A stretch of DNA of 64,000 nucleotides from Tritrichomonas musculus. Lineage: Eukaryota; Parabasalia; Tritrichomonadida; Tritrichomonadidae. The notes under the pieces are model-generated. The model searched no databases and was not told the DNA's origin. It saw only the letters and a program-made list of their open reading frames with translations. Position numbers and translations under genes: made by a program. The stretch is taken from NCBI GenBank assembly GCA_039105265.1, contig JAPFFF010000067.1:186001-250000 (forward strand). Reading direction: 5' to 3'. Of this stretch, positions 51,954 through 62,467 are shown in pieces (within the stretch, counting starts at the first letter, position 1; every line of letters begins with the position of its first letter).

Positions 51954-53850
51954 TGCTGCAAATCAAAATATTCCAGAAGCACAATACACTCTTGGCTTAA
52001 TTTACTCAAATAATATATATACTGTATTTGATATTAATAAGGCAATTCATTATTTTTCTCTTGCTGCAAATCAAAATATTCCAGAAGCACAATACAATCT
52101 CGGTTTAATTTACTCAATTAAAATATATACTGTATTTGATATTAATAAGGCAATTCATTATTTTTCTCTTGCTGCAAATCAAAATATTATTGAAGCACAA
52201 TACAATCTCGGTGTAATATACTCAACAGAAGAGTATACCATTTTTGATATTAGCAAGGCTATTCATTATTTTTCTCTTGCTGCATATCAAAATTATCCGA
52301 AAGCACAATTCAATCTTGGCTTAATCTACTCAAAGGAAGAATATAGTATTTTTGATATTAACAAGGCAGTTCATTATCTTTCTCTTGCTGCAAATCAAAA
52401 TTATCCAGAAGCACAAAACAAACTAGGCTTAATCTACTCAAAAGAAAAATATAGTATTTTTGATATTAGCAAAGCTATTCATTATCTTTCTCTTGCTGCA
52501 AATCAAAATTATGCAAAAGCACAATTCAATCTTGGCTTTATCTACTCAAGAGAAGAATATACAACATTTGATATTTACAAATCGATTCATTATTTTTCTC
52601 TTGTTGCAAATGAAAATCATCCAGAAGTACAATTCAATCTTGGCTTAATTTATTCAAATAAAAAATATTCTACGTTTGATATTTACAAATCGATTCATTA
52701 TCTTTCTCTTGCTGCAAATCATAATATTCCAGAAGCACAAATCAATCTTGGCTTAATTTATTCAAATAAAAAATATTCTACGTTTGATATTTACAAGTCG
52801 ATTCATTATTTTTCTCTTGCGGCAAATCAAAATATGCCAAAAGCACAGTACCTTCTCGGTTTAATATACTCTGATAAAGAATATGGTATATTTGATATTA
52901 ACAAAGCGATTCATTATTTTTCTCTTGCCTCAAGTCATAATATTTCAGATGCACTATGCATGCTCGGTTTCATTTACCTCACAAATTATGCTAAACGTGA
53001 TATTCAAAAAGCAGTTCATTATTTAACGCTCGCTTCAAATAAAAATGATTCTCAAGCACAATATTATCTTGGATTGATATATTATCTAAGTAAGAATTAT
53101 CCACGAGATATCAAAAAAGGCAGGTATTATATCATGCTTTCATCAAAGAATTGTTTTAGGCAAGCAAATTTTGCACATGGATTCTTGCTTCATGAAGGAA
53201 AAAGTATAGAACGAAATTTGGCTGAAGCTGTTCATTATTATAAGGAAGCATCATCATTCAACAATCAATATGCTAAAAATAATCTTGGTATCATATTCAA
53301 GTATGGATTTGATAAAATTGAAGGGAATGCAAGCAATGCAATTGTTTATTTTGAAGAAGCAATTCGTCAAAAAAATGATTTTTTATCAATGTACAATTTG
53401 GCCCACATTTACATCTTTGATAAAACAATCGATGGAGATATCAGCAAATCAATTGAATTATTAATGGATTCATCCGAATTCATATATTCGAGGTTTTTAC
53501 TGGGTTTAGCTGTTTTTATAAAATGTGGATTTGACATCGTATCAATCAAACAAGAAATTCAAAGAGTGGTAAAACTAGAAGATTGTGTTGAAGATATATC
53601 AGAATTTGTAATCAATTTAATCAATCGTTATCAATTATTTGATAGATCAAAATTTGAATCTTTTTATAGAGATTTCCATTCTCTGGATTTTTTATATAAT
53701 ATTGAACTAAAACCAATATGTTCATGTGAATTACAGAAAGAGAAACAAAATAAAGAAGTTCTAAAATATCCAAATATGAAAAATATTTCACATGAATTTT
53801 ATGAAGGTTTCGGACATGATTTGTTGAAAATGATAATAATAATACATTGA
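51954..53850 (+). pseudogene. Kinase-Sel1 gene, 3' half, split from its start by the Maverick
   Basis: The host frame resumes at codon position 3 right after the target duplication, exactly matching the phase of the 5' half at 34636. About fourteen more Sel1 repeats of 36 residues follow (SLAANQNIPEAQYNLGLIYS and variants), the first ten still close to each other. A diverged C-terminal region (about the last 130 residues, with LYNIELKPICSCELQKEKQN) has no repeat. The half has no start codon of its own, but an open frame beginning in the Maverick right end (ATG at 51772) runs straight into it. No further breaks are seen, so the insertion seems recent. Confidence 0.88.
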
Positions 53851-54929
53851 ATTAAGCAAATTATATTATTGGTACGAAAAATGAACAATAACTCTTGAAT
53901 ATATAAATTTAAAAAGAATAAAATATTGTTTGCAAAGAAATTATTAAAATCTTAAAGCTATCATTTTAAACTTAGAGTTATATGGAGACCGATTTATAAT
54001 TCAGATTTAAAAAAAAAATATTGAAAATTTTAATTTTTAATGATTTGATTCTGATTATGCAATATAGAAAAAAATAAACTTTTTTTGAGGTGAGGTGAAA
54101 AAGTTATTTGAAATGAACCGAAAGTCTCAATTTTGAGATAAATGGTTAAATATTTGATAATGTATGGCCAAAAATAAAAATATCTCACTTATTCGTTAAG
54201 TTTTAATCAATTTAATTATTATTATTTATTTATATATTGTATAAATATATTGATGTATTACTGCCTGGGATTTTACCTCATTATTATTGGGGAAAAAAGC
54301 AAATCATATGGTTTACGCCACAAGATTAATAGATAATCTTGTTTTAAATATGTTAATTTCCAAAACTTAATTCTCTTTTTGTTAAAGTTCTTTTAGTCAA
54401 AATTTGAAATTCATATTGAAAAAAACATGACCTCGCCACCTCTATAATTTATTATTATTATTATTATTATTTGAGTGTGTGTGTGTATTCTAATTTTTGG
54501 ACTGAGAAGAAGCATGATCCCCTGCTTTTGATTTTTTAATGGTGTAATCATCCCCAATTTATGCAAACATTCAAAAATTGAGAGTATTCCTCATAATCCT
54601 TCAGGGAAAAAAAGGCGTGACATTTACGCCATTTTGTGATGGCGTAAAAGTGTATTTAGACCAATATTAACTACTTTCCTAAAATCATCATTTAATACTG
54701 TATAATAATCCCTTAACTGTTAGGATAAAAATTCATAATGCCATACGTAATTTAATCATCTAAAATAATAATAATAAAAAGATTTAGAAAATTGTTTAAT
54801 ATTGATTTAACTAAAAATTGAAGATTAATTTGGGAATAGTGTTTTCAAGTTGCAAATTATTTCTGTCGATAACTATGTCAATTTGTGAAACTACTTTCTT
54901 GATTTTTTGCTTTAAGAAACAATATTAAT
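53851..54929. other. Intergenic with microsatellites
   Basis: Convergent 3' spacer of two genes. Contains a TTA/ATT triplet tract near 54448-54471, a (GT)n tract near 54475-54487, and a hairpin near 54623. No gene is seen. Confidence 0.55.
54623..54648. repeat. Perfect 10 bp hairpin
   Basis: TTTACGCCAT and ATGGCGTAAA flank a six-base loop. The half-site TTTACGCCA occurs again at 54312-54320. It could be a binding site or 3' end signal; nothing more can be said. Confidence 0.5.
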
Positions 54930-57900
54930 TTAAATATTAATTTTAGGGTAGACTATATTTCCCGATATATGTTGCAGTTTATGGACATTTTCATTAAAAT
55001 TATATTGAATGTCCTTGTTTGTTCCACAAAAGGAAGTGTTGTAAAATGAAAAGTAACTTGTTGAAAGGAAATTTATTGATATGAGTTTTGAACAATTCCA
55101 GAAGCAGAAATCGCCAATATCAACTCTGCTACAATCAATAGTGACTTTATTAAGATTTTTCATTTCATTAAAGCAACAATATTTTGCTGTAAACCTAAAA
55201 TCTACCTTAAATGCGAGTGCTGAAATGTTATTGCATTCTGAAAATGAATAATTATCAAGAATGATATTTTCTGCTTTGTTAAAGCTAAGTTGATTGAGTG
55301 ATGAACATTTTGAAAAACTATATGTTCCTGTGCTAATTTCATTGCCTTCTATTATAACTTGTGTCAAATTTTGGTCTTTATAAAAGCATTCATTAGAAAT
55401 GGTAACTTTTCCATTTAGTTTAATATTTACATTGTTAAGTTTTGTACAATAACTGAATGCTTTTTCTTTCAATATAATTTCGCTTTGTGCAGCAATGGTT
55501 AAGGTTGATATATTGGTGCTTTTGAAACAGTTTTTGTCTATTATAACTTTACCACTATTAATAGATAAATCAAATGATTTATCATTACAATTTGTAAAGC
55601 AGTTCATGCCAGCCTGGAATTCTTTTGAAGCTGTTATCGTAATATTGCGCAGATTTTTGCATCCAAAGAACGCATTTTCTTCAAATATGACACTATTTGC
55701 ACAAACAAAAGAAATTGATTCCAAAGATGAACAATTGTAGAAACTTTTTGATCCTATAACAATATCATCAAATTTGTTATTGCATTGAATATTAATTTCT
55801 TTTAAATTCTTATCACCATAAAAGCAATTGTCAAATATAATCAACTTGGTTGTTGGCTTCAAGAATATTTCTTGAAGTTTACCGCAATTATAAAATGCAT
55901 TATTTTTTAATATGATTTCAGAAGCTTTATCAATTTTAAATGAATTACATTTCTCGAAACAATTTTCACCGATTATAATGTTTCCATTACATTGAAAAGC
56001 AGCATTGACGAGATTTGTTTCTTTGAAACAATAATCACCAATTATTATTTTTAAGAATGCAGTAATATTAATATTCGACAATTTCTTGCATTTCTGAAAA
56101 GCTGATGGTCCAATTATCAGATTATCTACTTTTAAAAAACAAATTTTATCAATAGTTGCCTTATAAAAGCAGTGGTCTTCAATTATTACATCTTTCCCAG
56201 AAATGCAAATATTCTCAAGATTAGTATTTTGGAAGCAACCAGATTCGAGATTTATATTTGCTAATGAATTGATTTTAACGATCCTCAAAGATGTCATGCC
56301 AGTAAATTGCTTTTCTTTAATTACTACATTTTCACTTGATTTAAAACAAATTTCTTGAAGCCTTTGGCAATTTTTTATGCAGTCATTGAAAATTGTTACG
56401 TCAACTCCTTTGAATTTTATTTTATTTATCGATTTAAGTTCAGAGAAGCAATTTAGAGCAAAACAAATTTTGTGAGATTGTTCAAATTGATCATTTCCTT
56501 TACTTTGGATTTTGATTTTCTGGAGATTTTTAAAATTTGAGAACATGTTTTGGATAATTAATATATCTCCTGATTTTTTGATGTAAAATTTGTTTAATTG
56601 TTTACATTTTAAAAAGCAATGGTTTCCAATTGAAAAGGTTTTGCTACTCAAACAAAGTTTTTGAAGATTGCTTGAATCATTCATAAATTGATCTTTCAAT
56701 AAAATATTTGATTCAGAATTTATTTTCAAAACTTTTAAATTCTTGCATCCTAAAAACAATTCTTTATCAAAAGAAATATCATCTTTGCTTTGGAATTTGA
56801 TGAAAATGAGTGATTGACAGTAATCAAAACATTTATCATGAATTGCAATATTCTTGAAAGAAGTCTTAATGTACTGTAGTTTGGTCAGATATTTAAAGCA
56901 CTCGGAGCATAATTGTAACTTGGATGAAGTATTTAAAATGAGGCTTATTATTGTTGGACAATTTTTAAATATATCAGAATGTAAAATTAGATCTTTTTGC
57001 TCTATGATCGTAATATTTGTGAGCAAAGGACAATTATTAATAAAATCAATATCAATTGAAATATCTTCAGCTTCAAAATGAAGCGACTTAAGTTTTGGTA
57101 AATTATAAAAGCATTCCTTTGGTATTTTAATCTTTTTTGGATTATTTATTTTAACGCTGTCAAGATTAATGCATCCTTCAAATATTTTTGATGAAAGATC
57201 GATATTTTCAATATCTGAAAAATCAACAGATACAAGAGCTATGCAATTTAGGAAACAATATTGATCAATTTTGATCGATTTGATTTTAGATACATCAAAT
57301 GTTGAATTGGTATTATGTTGTTCCAACTCATAGCAAAATGAAATGTTCTTAAGATGTGAGCAGTTTTTAAATGCGTACGATTGAAGTATAATATTGTTAA
57401 CCTTTGAAACCAGGACGGTTTCTAATAATACGCAATCACTAAAACTTTTTTCGCCTATTTCTATTTCTTGGCTTTCGATTTCGACAGTTTTAAGTTTTTG
57501 TGATCGTGCAAAAGAATATTGGCCTAAAAATAATGATGGTGTCTCTTTAATTGAAATTTTTTCTAAATTTTGGCAATTGAAAAATGCGTTTGACTCTATT
57601 TTTTGAAGTTTTGTCCCAATTGCAATTGACTTAAGATTTTCTCGCTTAATAAATGATGATTTTCCAATTATTGTAACATCATTGGGGATAGAACATTCAC
57701 CTGAAATATTAGGCGGTGAAAAAATAATGGTTTTGGTTTGGTTTGTTTTAGGATTTTCATTATAAATAATAAATCCATTTATGTTAATAAAGTATCTATT
57801 TTTTTTATTTATTTCGATAGATACTAATTCTTTTGCATTATTAAAGCTATCTTTTGTAACTTTTCGGAGAGATCGTGGGATACAAACTTTAGTAATTTTT

Positions 57901-59423
57901 GAATTTTTGAATATAAAATCACCAAAATATTGGATTTCTGAATCTTCTTCAAAACCAAGAGTTTCAATATTTGTGCCTTCAAATGCCCCTTCACTAATAC
58001 CAATAATTGTGTATTCAGAATCCAAAGTTTTTATACTTTTCTTAATGACAACGTTTCCGTGAACATTTTGAGACCTTTCTATTTGTGCTTTGCCAGATTT
58101 TTTTGATATTTTATATTTAATAAAATTTTCTTTCATGGTATCATTTATATTATTAAAATCAATTATTTCATCATCAATGTTGTCATCATTATCATCATTT
58201 TCTTCTTCTTGATTTATGTTTTCTTCTTCCTCCTCTTCAAAAAACGCCATTTCTTCTTCATAATTATTTTGAATATCAGGTTTATTGAAAGATTCTTGTT
58301 GAATTCCTTTATTATTTTGATTATCTTTTTTAATTTTGGTGATTTCATTTTCTAATTTTTGAATTTCTTTTTTTAATTTATCATTCTCTGATTTAAGCTT
58401 AATTCTTTCTAAATTAAGCTCTTCATTGTTTGCATTTAGTTCCTTATTTTCTTTGTTTGCTCTTTTTAAATGATTAATTAAATATTCAACAGAGTCAGTG
58501 GCATCTAAAATACTTTCTACATAAGAATTGAATCCATTAATTTCAACACCATCTAGAAAATAGCTGTCAGGATCATCTACATCTTTGTTATCAAGATTAG
58601 CAAGTTTATTGAAGATGTATTCAAATGTCGGCCGATCATTTGGGTCTTCGGACCAACATTTTTCAATTAAATCACGAATTGATTGTTTTACAGGATATAT
58701 AAAAGTTGGTCGAATTTTATTATTTATCATTTGAATGATATATTGGTTATAATTTAGCGAACTCATGTTTTTGTATGCCTTTTGATCCATTACAACTTCA
58801 TACATCAAAATTCCAAATGAAAAAACATCAACTTTTTCATTGTAGATAGGGCCTAAAATGTATTCAGGCGCCATATAGCCTTGGGTCCCTTCATTATGAG
58901 AATGTTCGTTTGTGTCATAATCATAGTATTTTGACAAACCGAAATCTGAAATTAAAGGATGTAAGTCATCATCTAGCAAAACATTGTTGGGATTTAGATC
59001 ACGATGAATAATTCTACGGTCATGTAAATATTTCATTCCTCTGGCAATTCCTGTAATAATTATTTGACGAATGGTATCATTAAATTCGGTAGGGGCTACA
59101 CCTTTTTGCGCCTTAGTTAAAAGATCTAAAAGTGAACCATTTTTATAATAGTTCATTAATATAGTTACATTTTTATTACCTTCAAAATCGTTTAAAGTGA
59201 ATCCAAGCATATTTATGATAGTAGGATGTTTCACATTCATTAATATCTGAATTTCATGGTCAATACATGTTTTGTTAAAATCAGAATCTTGGTTGATTTT
59301 GATAATTTTGGCAACATATATTTCTGAGGTTGAAATTTTTCGAATTTGGTAAATTTCACCGTATCCTCCTCTTTTGATTTCTTTGATCTTCTGGTATTTT
59401 GTAAGATCAATATTTATTTGCAT
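54930..59423 (-). CDS. TKL kinase with coiled coil and giant LRR_5 region, 1,497 aa
   Basis: Residues 10-275 form a complete TKL-type kinase. It has a glycine loop (KRGGYGEIY), K39 in VAKII, HRDLNPNN (140-147), DFG (160-162), APEYIL and a C-lobe ending in CWSEDPNDRPTF. A coiled coil (about 320-372) and an acidic stretch (about 388-425) follow. About forty LRR_5-type repeats (CFxxCxxL, I-x-F-x-S/K) then run to about residue 1480. No signal peptide or membrane segment is visible, so both kinase and LRR should be intracellular. The LRR region probably recruits substrates or senses ligands in the cell. TCATTAAA, an Inr-like motif, lies 6 bases before the ATG. Confidence 0.92.
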   Translation of the reverse strand: MQINIDLTKYQKIKEIKRGGYGEIYQIRKISTSEIYVAKIIKINQDSDFNKTCIDHEIQILMNVKHPTIINMLGFTLNDFEGNKNVTILMNYYKNGSLLDLLTKAQKGVAPTEFNDTIRQIIITGIARGMKYLHDRRIIHRDLNPNNVLLDDDLHPLISDFGLSKYYDYDTNEHSHNEGTQGYMAPEYILGPIYNEKVDVFSFGILMYEVVMDQKAYKNMSSLNYNQYIIQMINNKIRPTFIYPVKQSIRDLIEKCWSEDPNDRPTFEYIFNKLANLDNKDVDDPDSYFLDGVEINGFNSYVESILDATDSVEYLINHLKRANKENKELNANNEELNLERIKLKSENDKLKKEIQKLENEITKIKKDNQNNKGIQQESFNKPDIQNNYEEEMAFFEEEEEENINQEEENDDNDDNIDDEIIDFNNINDTMKENFIKYKISKKSGKAQIERSQNVHGNVVIKKSIKTLDSEYTIIGISEGAFEGTNIETLGFEEDSEIQYFGDFIFKNSKITKVCIPRSLRKVTKDSFNNAKELVSIEINKKNRYFININGFIIYNENPKTNQTKTIIFSPPNISGECSIPNDVTIIGKSSFIKRENLKSIAIGTKLQKIESNAFFNCQNLEKISIKETPSLFLGQYSFARSQKLKTVEIESQEIEIGEKSFSDCVLLETVLVSKVNNIILQSYAFKNCSHLKNISFCYELEQHNTNSTFDVSKIKSIKIDQYCFLNCIALVSVDFSDIENIDLSSKIFEGCINLDSVKINNPKKIKIPKECFYNLPKLKSLHFEAEDISIDIDFINNCPLLTNITIIEQKDLILHSDIFKNCPTIISLILNTSSKLQLCSECFKYLTKLQYIKTSFKNIAIHDKCFDYCQSLIFIKFQSKDDISFDKELFLGCKNLKVLKINSESNILLKDQFMNDSSNLQKLCLSSKTFSIGNHCFLKCKQLNKFYIKKSGDILIIQNMFSNFKNLQKIKIQSKGNDQFEQSHKICFALNCFSELKSINKIKFKGVDVTIFNDCIKNCQRLQEICFKSSENVVIKEKQFTGMTSLRIVKINSLANINLESGCFQNTNLENICISGKDVIIEDHCFYKATIDKICFLKVDNLIIGPSAFQKCKKLSNINITAFLKIIIGDYCFKETNLVNAAFQCNGNIIIGENCFEKCNSFKIDKASEIILKNNAFYNCGKLQEIFLKPTTKLIIFDNCFYGDKNLKEINIQCNNKFDDIVIGSKSFYNCSSLESISFVCANSVIFEENAFFGCKNLRNITITASKEFQAGMNCFTNCNDKSFDLSINSGKVIIDKNCFKSTNISTLTIAAQSEIILKEKAFSYCTKLNNVNIKLNGKVTISNECFYKDQNLTQVIIEGNEISTGTYSFSKCSSLNQLSFNKAENIILDNYSFSECNNISALAFKVDFRFTAKYCCFNEMKNLNKVTIDCSRVDIGDFCFWNCSKLISINFLSTSYFSFYNTSFCGTNKDIQYNFNENVHKLQHISGNIVYPKINI

Positions 59424-60530
59424 TTTAATGAAAAACTATGCTATATAACGAATCAAAAATTTTATATTAGAAAAAGTTTGAACTAATTATTGTTTTTTTT
59501 AGAAATATTATAGAATTTTAAAAGTATATATTTGTCTTGTATGTATAAATAAAGTAAAATTAAATTGATTTATTTATTTTTTTATTTTTATATAATATTA
59601 TTTTATTATTTTTTTTATTAATATATTTATTTTTAATAATGATATTCAAATTTAATACACAAATCAAGATTTTCTTTGTTAATTGAAAAAAAAAATATAA
59701 TTTAAATGTTAATATATCCTACAGAATTATGTTTTTTCTATATTTATTTCTATATTATTTTTTATTTTTACTTTATTGCTATTATACATGATATTTTTTT
59801 AATGGTTAATACTTTAAATGTAATATTGATATTTTTTTATATTTTAATGTAAACTAGTCAAAAAAATTATTTTTTCTATGCATAATTGAAATTAAGTTCA
59901 GAAAAAATATTTTATATAAATATATTAATATTTACTTTATAATTTAATTTCACAAACTATTTTAAATCATGTGAAATATATATAATTAATGCAATAATAC
60001 ATATTCTTATTTTAATAAATTATTTTGAAGAATTATTTGTTTAGATTATTTTTGAAAACAAGGTATATGCATTAGATTGTGAATTTTTATAATATTGGAA
60101 ATAATAGTTTTGTTCAAAAAACATTTCATCAGAGCAGCTTAAATTTATGTAGGAGATCATTGAAATCCTTGGTATTGGATATTCAACCTGATGATATCTC
60201 AGTTAACAAAGTTTTTTTCTTCCAATATCATTTTAAATGATCATGTTTGGAAGCGAAGGAGTACTTAGTTTTTTAATTACCTAAATTGAAACACCAAAAG
60301 AGACAAAACCATTCATTTACATCAGCTTTTAAAAAACAAATATAATATAAATTAAATATAATATGTTATTTCTTAAGTATGAGATCGCCATCCCAGAAAA
60401 ACGATAATAATATAGTTTGTCCAATTGAATGTAGAAATAATTGAATTTTGAATGCTATCGCTAATAAATTGAATTTGAGCATTCAAACATATAAAATAAT
60501 AATTATTTCATATCATTTTTTTATAATTTA
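59424..60530. other. 1.1 kb AT-rich divergent spacer
   Basis: Among the most AT-rich DNA in the window. It separates the giant kinase gene from the zinc-ribbon gene, which point away from each other. No coding or repeat signal is seen apart from the promoter motif beside the zinc-ribbon gene. Confidence 0.55.
60513..60520 (+). promoter_or_regulatory. Inr-like core promoter motif
   Basis: TCATTTTT, with its A 16 bases before the ATG at 60531. The distance matches that at the Sel1 gene (17) and the caspase-like gene (17). Confidence 0.5.
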
Positions 60531-60734
60531 ATGACAGCTCGTTGTCCTAATTGTGGAGTATCCAATAATTGGGTTGTATGCCCAGAATGTGGAGGAACCA
60601 CATGTAATTCATGTGGAAGTTCTGTTGATGGATCAAAAAGAAGAGCTGCTAATGTTTGCCCATATTGTGGAAAGACAGTTCATATGCAAAATACTCAAAG
60701 AGCACCAGCTTGGGCAAGAACATATAAATGTTGA
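60531..60734 (+). CDS. Small double zinc-ribbon protein, 67 aa
   Basis: Four CxxC knuckles (CPNC, CPEC, CNSC, CPYC) within 49 residues can bind two zinc ions, giving a compact double zinc-ribbon (rubredoxin-like knuckles). The tail is basic (RAPAWARTYKC). It may bind nucleic acid or protein, but I do not recognise a specific family. It stands alone, flanked by long AT-rich spacers. The compact zinc-binding pattern and a correctly spaced Inr-like motif support it as a real gene despite its length. Confidence 0.75.
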   Translation: MTARCPNCGVSNNWVVCPECGGTTCNSCGSSVDGSKRRAANVCPYCGKTVHMQNTQRAPAWARTYKC

Positions 60735-61429
60735 TTTATATATTTGATACATATATATTAATTATGAATAAATATATTTATATTAATCAAAAATTTATCT
60801 GTTATGAATAAATATATTTTTTTAAGAGTAGCTACTCTAAAAAAACAATCAAATAAAATAACAGGAAAATTTTTTATCAAAAAGTTAAAATTTTATTTTT
60901 GATCATTGAAATTTGAAGTGAAATTATTTATATGATGCTTTAAAAAGTTAAATTTATAATGTTTATTTATTTCAATTTTTTTAATAAATGAAAACTTTTT
61001 TCCTCCTCATTTTGCATTTCAAAAATCAAAAAATATGATTTTTATTTAATATATAATATATATTATAATATATTTTATATTTAATAAAAAATGAATTAAA
61101 ATTGATTATTATTATTATTAAAAAATAATTGGTTCATGAATGATACTCTACTTATAAACAATTTTGAACAAGATGAACAAAGAGTTAACAAAATATATTT
61201 TGATATTATGATGGTAGAAAGATCTATTTAAAATTTCAAAGATTAGACTTGTTTATATGGTTAACATTTGGATTAACACAGAATAGCATGCAAACCCACT
61301 TGTGAACATCCAAATTGAGCGTTTGTAGTTTTTAGCAAAAGTGTATTGAGTGAATAAAAAAAGAAGAGATTAAAAAAATAACATATATTTATTTGGTTAA
61401 GTAAAAAGTAAATTAGTAAATTAAATCAA
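60735..61429. other. Intergenic with a 14 bp palindrome
   Basis: TTATGAATAAATATATTT occurs twice (near 60762 and 60802), and the perfect palindrome AGAGTAGCTACTCT lies at 60825-60838. Otherwise AT-rich and featureless. Confidence 0.5.
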
Positions 61430-62467
61430 TTAAAGTTCACCTGAGAATGAATTTGGTTCTTCAGCAGAATATTCTGATGAGTTTGAATTATCATTTGAAT
61501 CGGGATCACTTTCGGCGTTTAATGCATCAACAACTGGATCTCCAGCTGGATGATGGCCTGGGGTGTAAACAGGATCGTTCATTATAGCAGGGTCAGTTGA
61601 TTCGCAAGAAATTGAATGACCGAAACGATTCATGAAGCCATTTAATCTTTCAACAACTCTTTTAGCTGAGATTGAAGGATCATCGTAGAGAATCTTGCAG
61701 AAGTAGTAAGTGAAAACTCCATGAGATCTTCTTCCTTCTTTAGTGCTTGGATCAGTTGACTTGTTTGTATAGAACATGAGCATTGGTGAAGGATTTGGAT
61801 TTCCAAGCTTTGTGACTTGAGAAATGTCGTAAACGGATCCACCTGCTGGGGTATCAGATACGAAGACAACTTTGCACTTTCCGTTGTTATCACGTGCAAC
61901 CAAATGTCCGAATTGTTGAGCTGTTACAATCTTGTCATGCTTGAATTCAACTCCATGTGCGCCGTTTTCACATGCATCTGGTCCTGAATAGTAAACAGTC
62001 AAGTTTTCAGTTGTGTGGAACAAGAAGAATTGAAGGTATTTAGGATAGTTTCCTTGGATGCAGTTGTGTAAGTAGAAGACTTTGAATCCAAGTCGATGAT
62101 GATATAATCCGAAGAGATATCCATCATTCATGGCTCCAATCTTTGGATCATGCTTATGGTGATCGATTGTGTTTATGAGAATTAAGCAAACTTTATCATA
62201 TCCGCCTCTTGGCATGGAATCTCTGCTGACATGATTTAATCGACGGGCAATACGTTTGAAAGCTCTACGAAGTTTCTTCTTATTGTTAACATGACGGATT
62301 TTTTGGAATTTCTTCTCTGAAAATTCATTGTTTTTCTTTAACATTTTAGTGGTTCTGTGTTCGTAATGTGGATGCTTTTGTTTTTTATCTGGCTTATCAT
62401 AGCAAGTGGTGTCATCAGCATCTGCATTAATACCTTTTTGGTAATCATCAAGAACGTAGTTTTGCAT
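61430..62467 (-). CDS. Caspase-fold protein lacking catalytic residues (pseudo-metacaspase)
   Basis: A 345-residue protein with the core of peptidase family C14. It has KVCLILINTIDHHKHDPKIG, AMNDGYLFGLYHHRLGFKVF and LTVYYSG (about 155-160), then KVVFVSDTPAGGSVYD (about 197-212). In active metacaspases YYSG is followed by HG and the later strand ends D-C-x-S-G. Here the histidine position reads proline (YYSGPD) and the cysteine position falls in SDTPAGGS, so both catalytic residues appear replaced. It may therefore be a regulatory pseudoprotease. The start at 62467 (MQNYVLDDYQ) is preferred over 62512 because TCATTTTT lies 17 bases before it, inside the longer frame. A basic N-terminal segment (KKKLRRAFKRIARR) and an acidic, serine-rich tail are also seen. 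Confidence 0.72.
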   Translation of the reverse strand: MQNYVLDDYQKGINADADDTTCYDKPDKKQKHPHYEHRTTKMLKKNNEFSEKKFQKIRHVNNKKKLRRAFKRIARRLNHVSRDSMPRGGYDKVCLILINTIDHHKHDPKIGAMNDGYLFGLYHHRLGFKVFYLHNCIQGNYPKYLQFFLFHTTENLTVYYSGPDACENGAHGVEFKHDKIVTAQQFGHLVARDNNGKCKVVFVSDTPAGGSVYDISQVTKLGNPNPSPMLMFYTNKSTDPSTKEGRRSHGVFTYYFCKILYDDPSISAKRVVERLNGFMNRFGHSISCESTDPAIMNDPVYTPGHHPAGDPVVDALNAESDPDSNDNSNSSEYSAEEPNSFSGEL

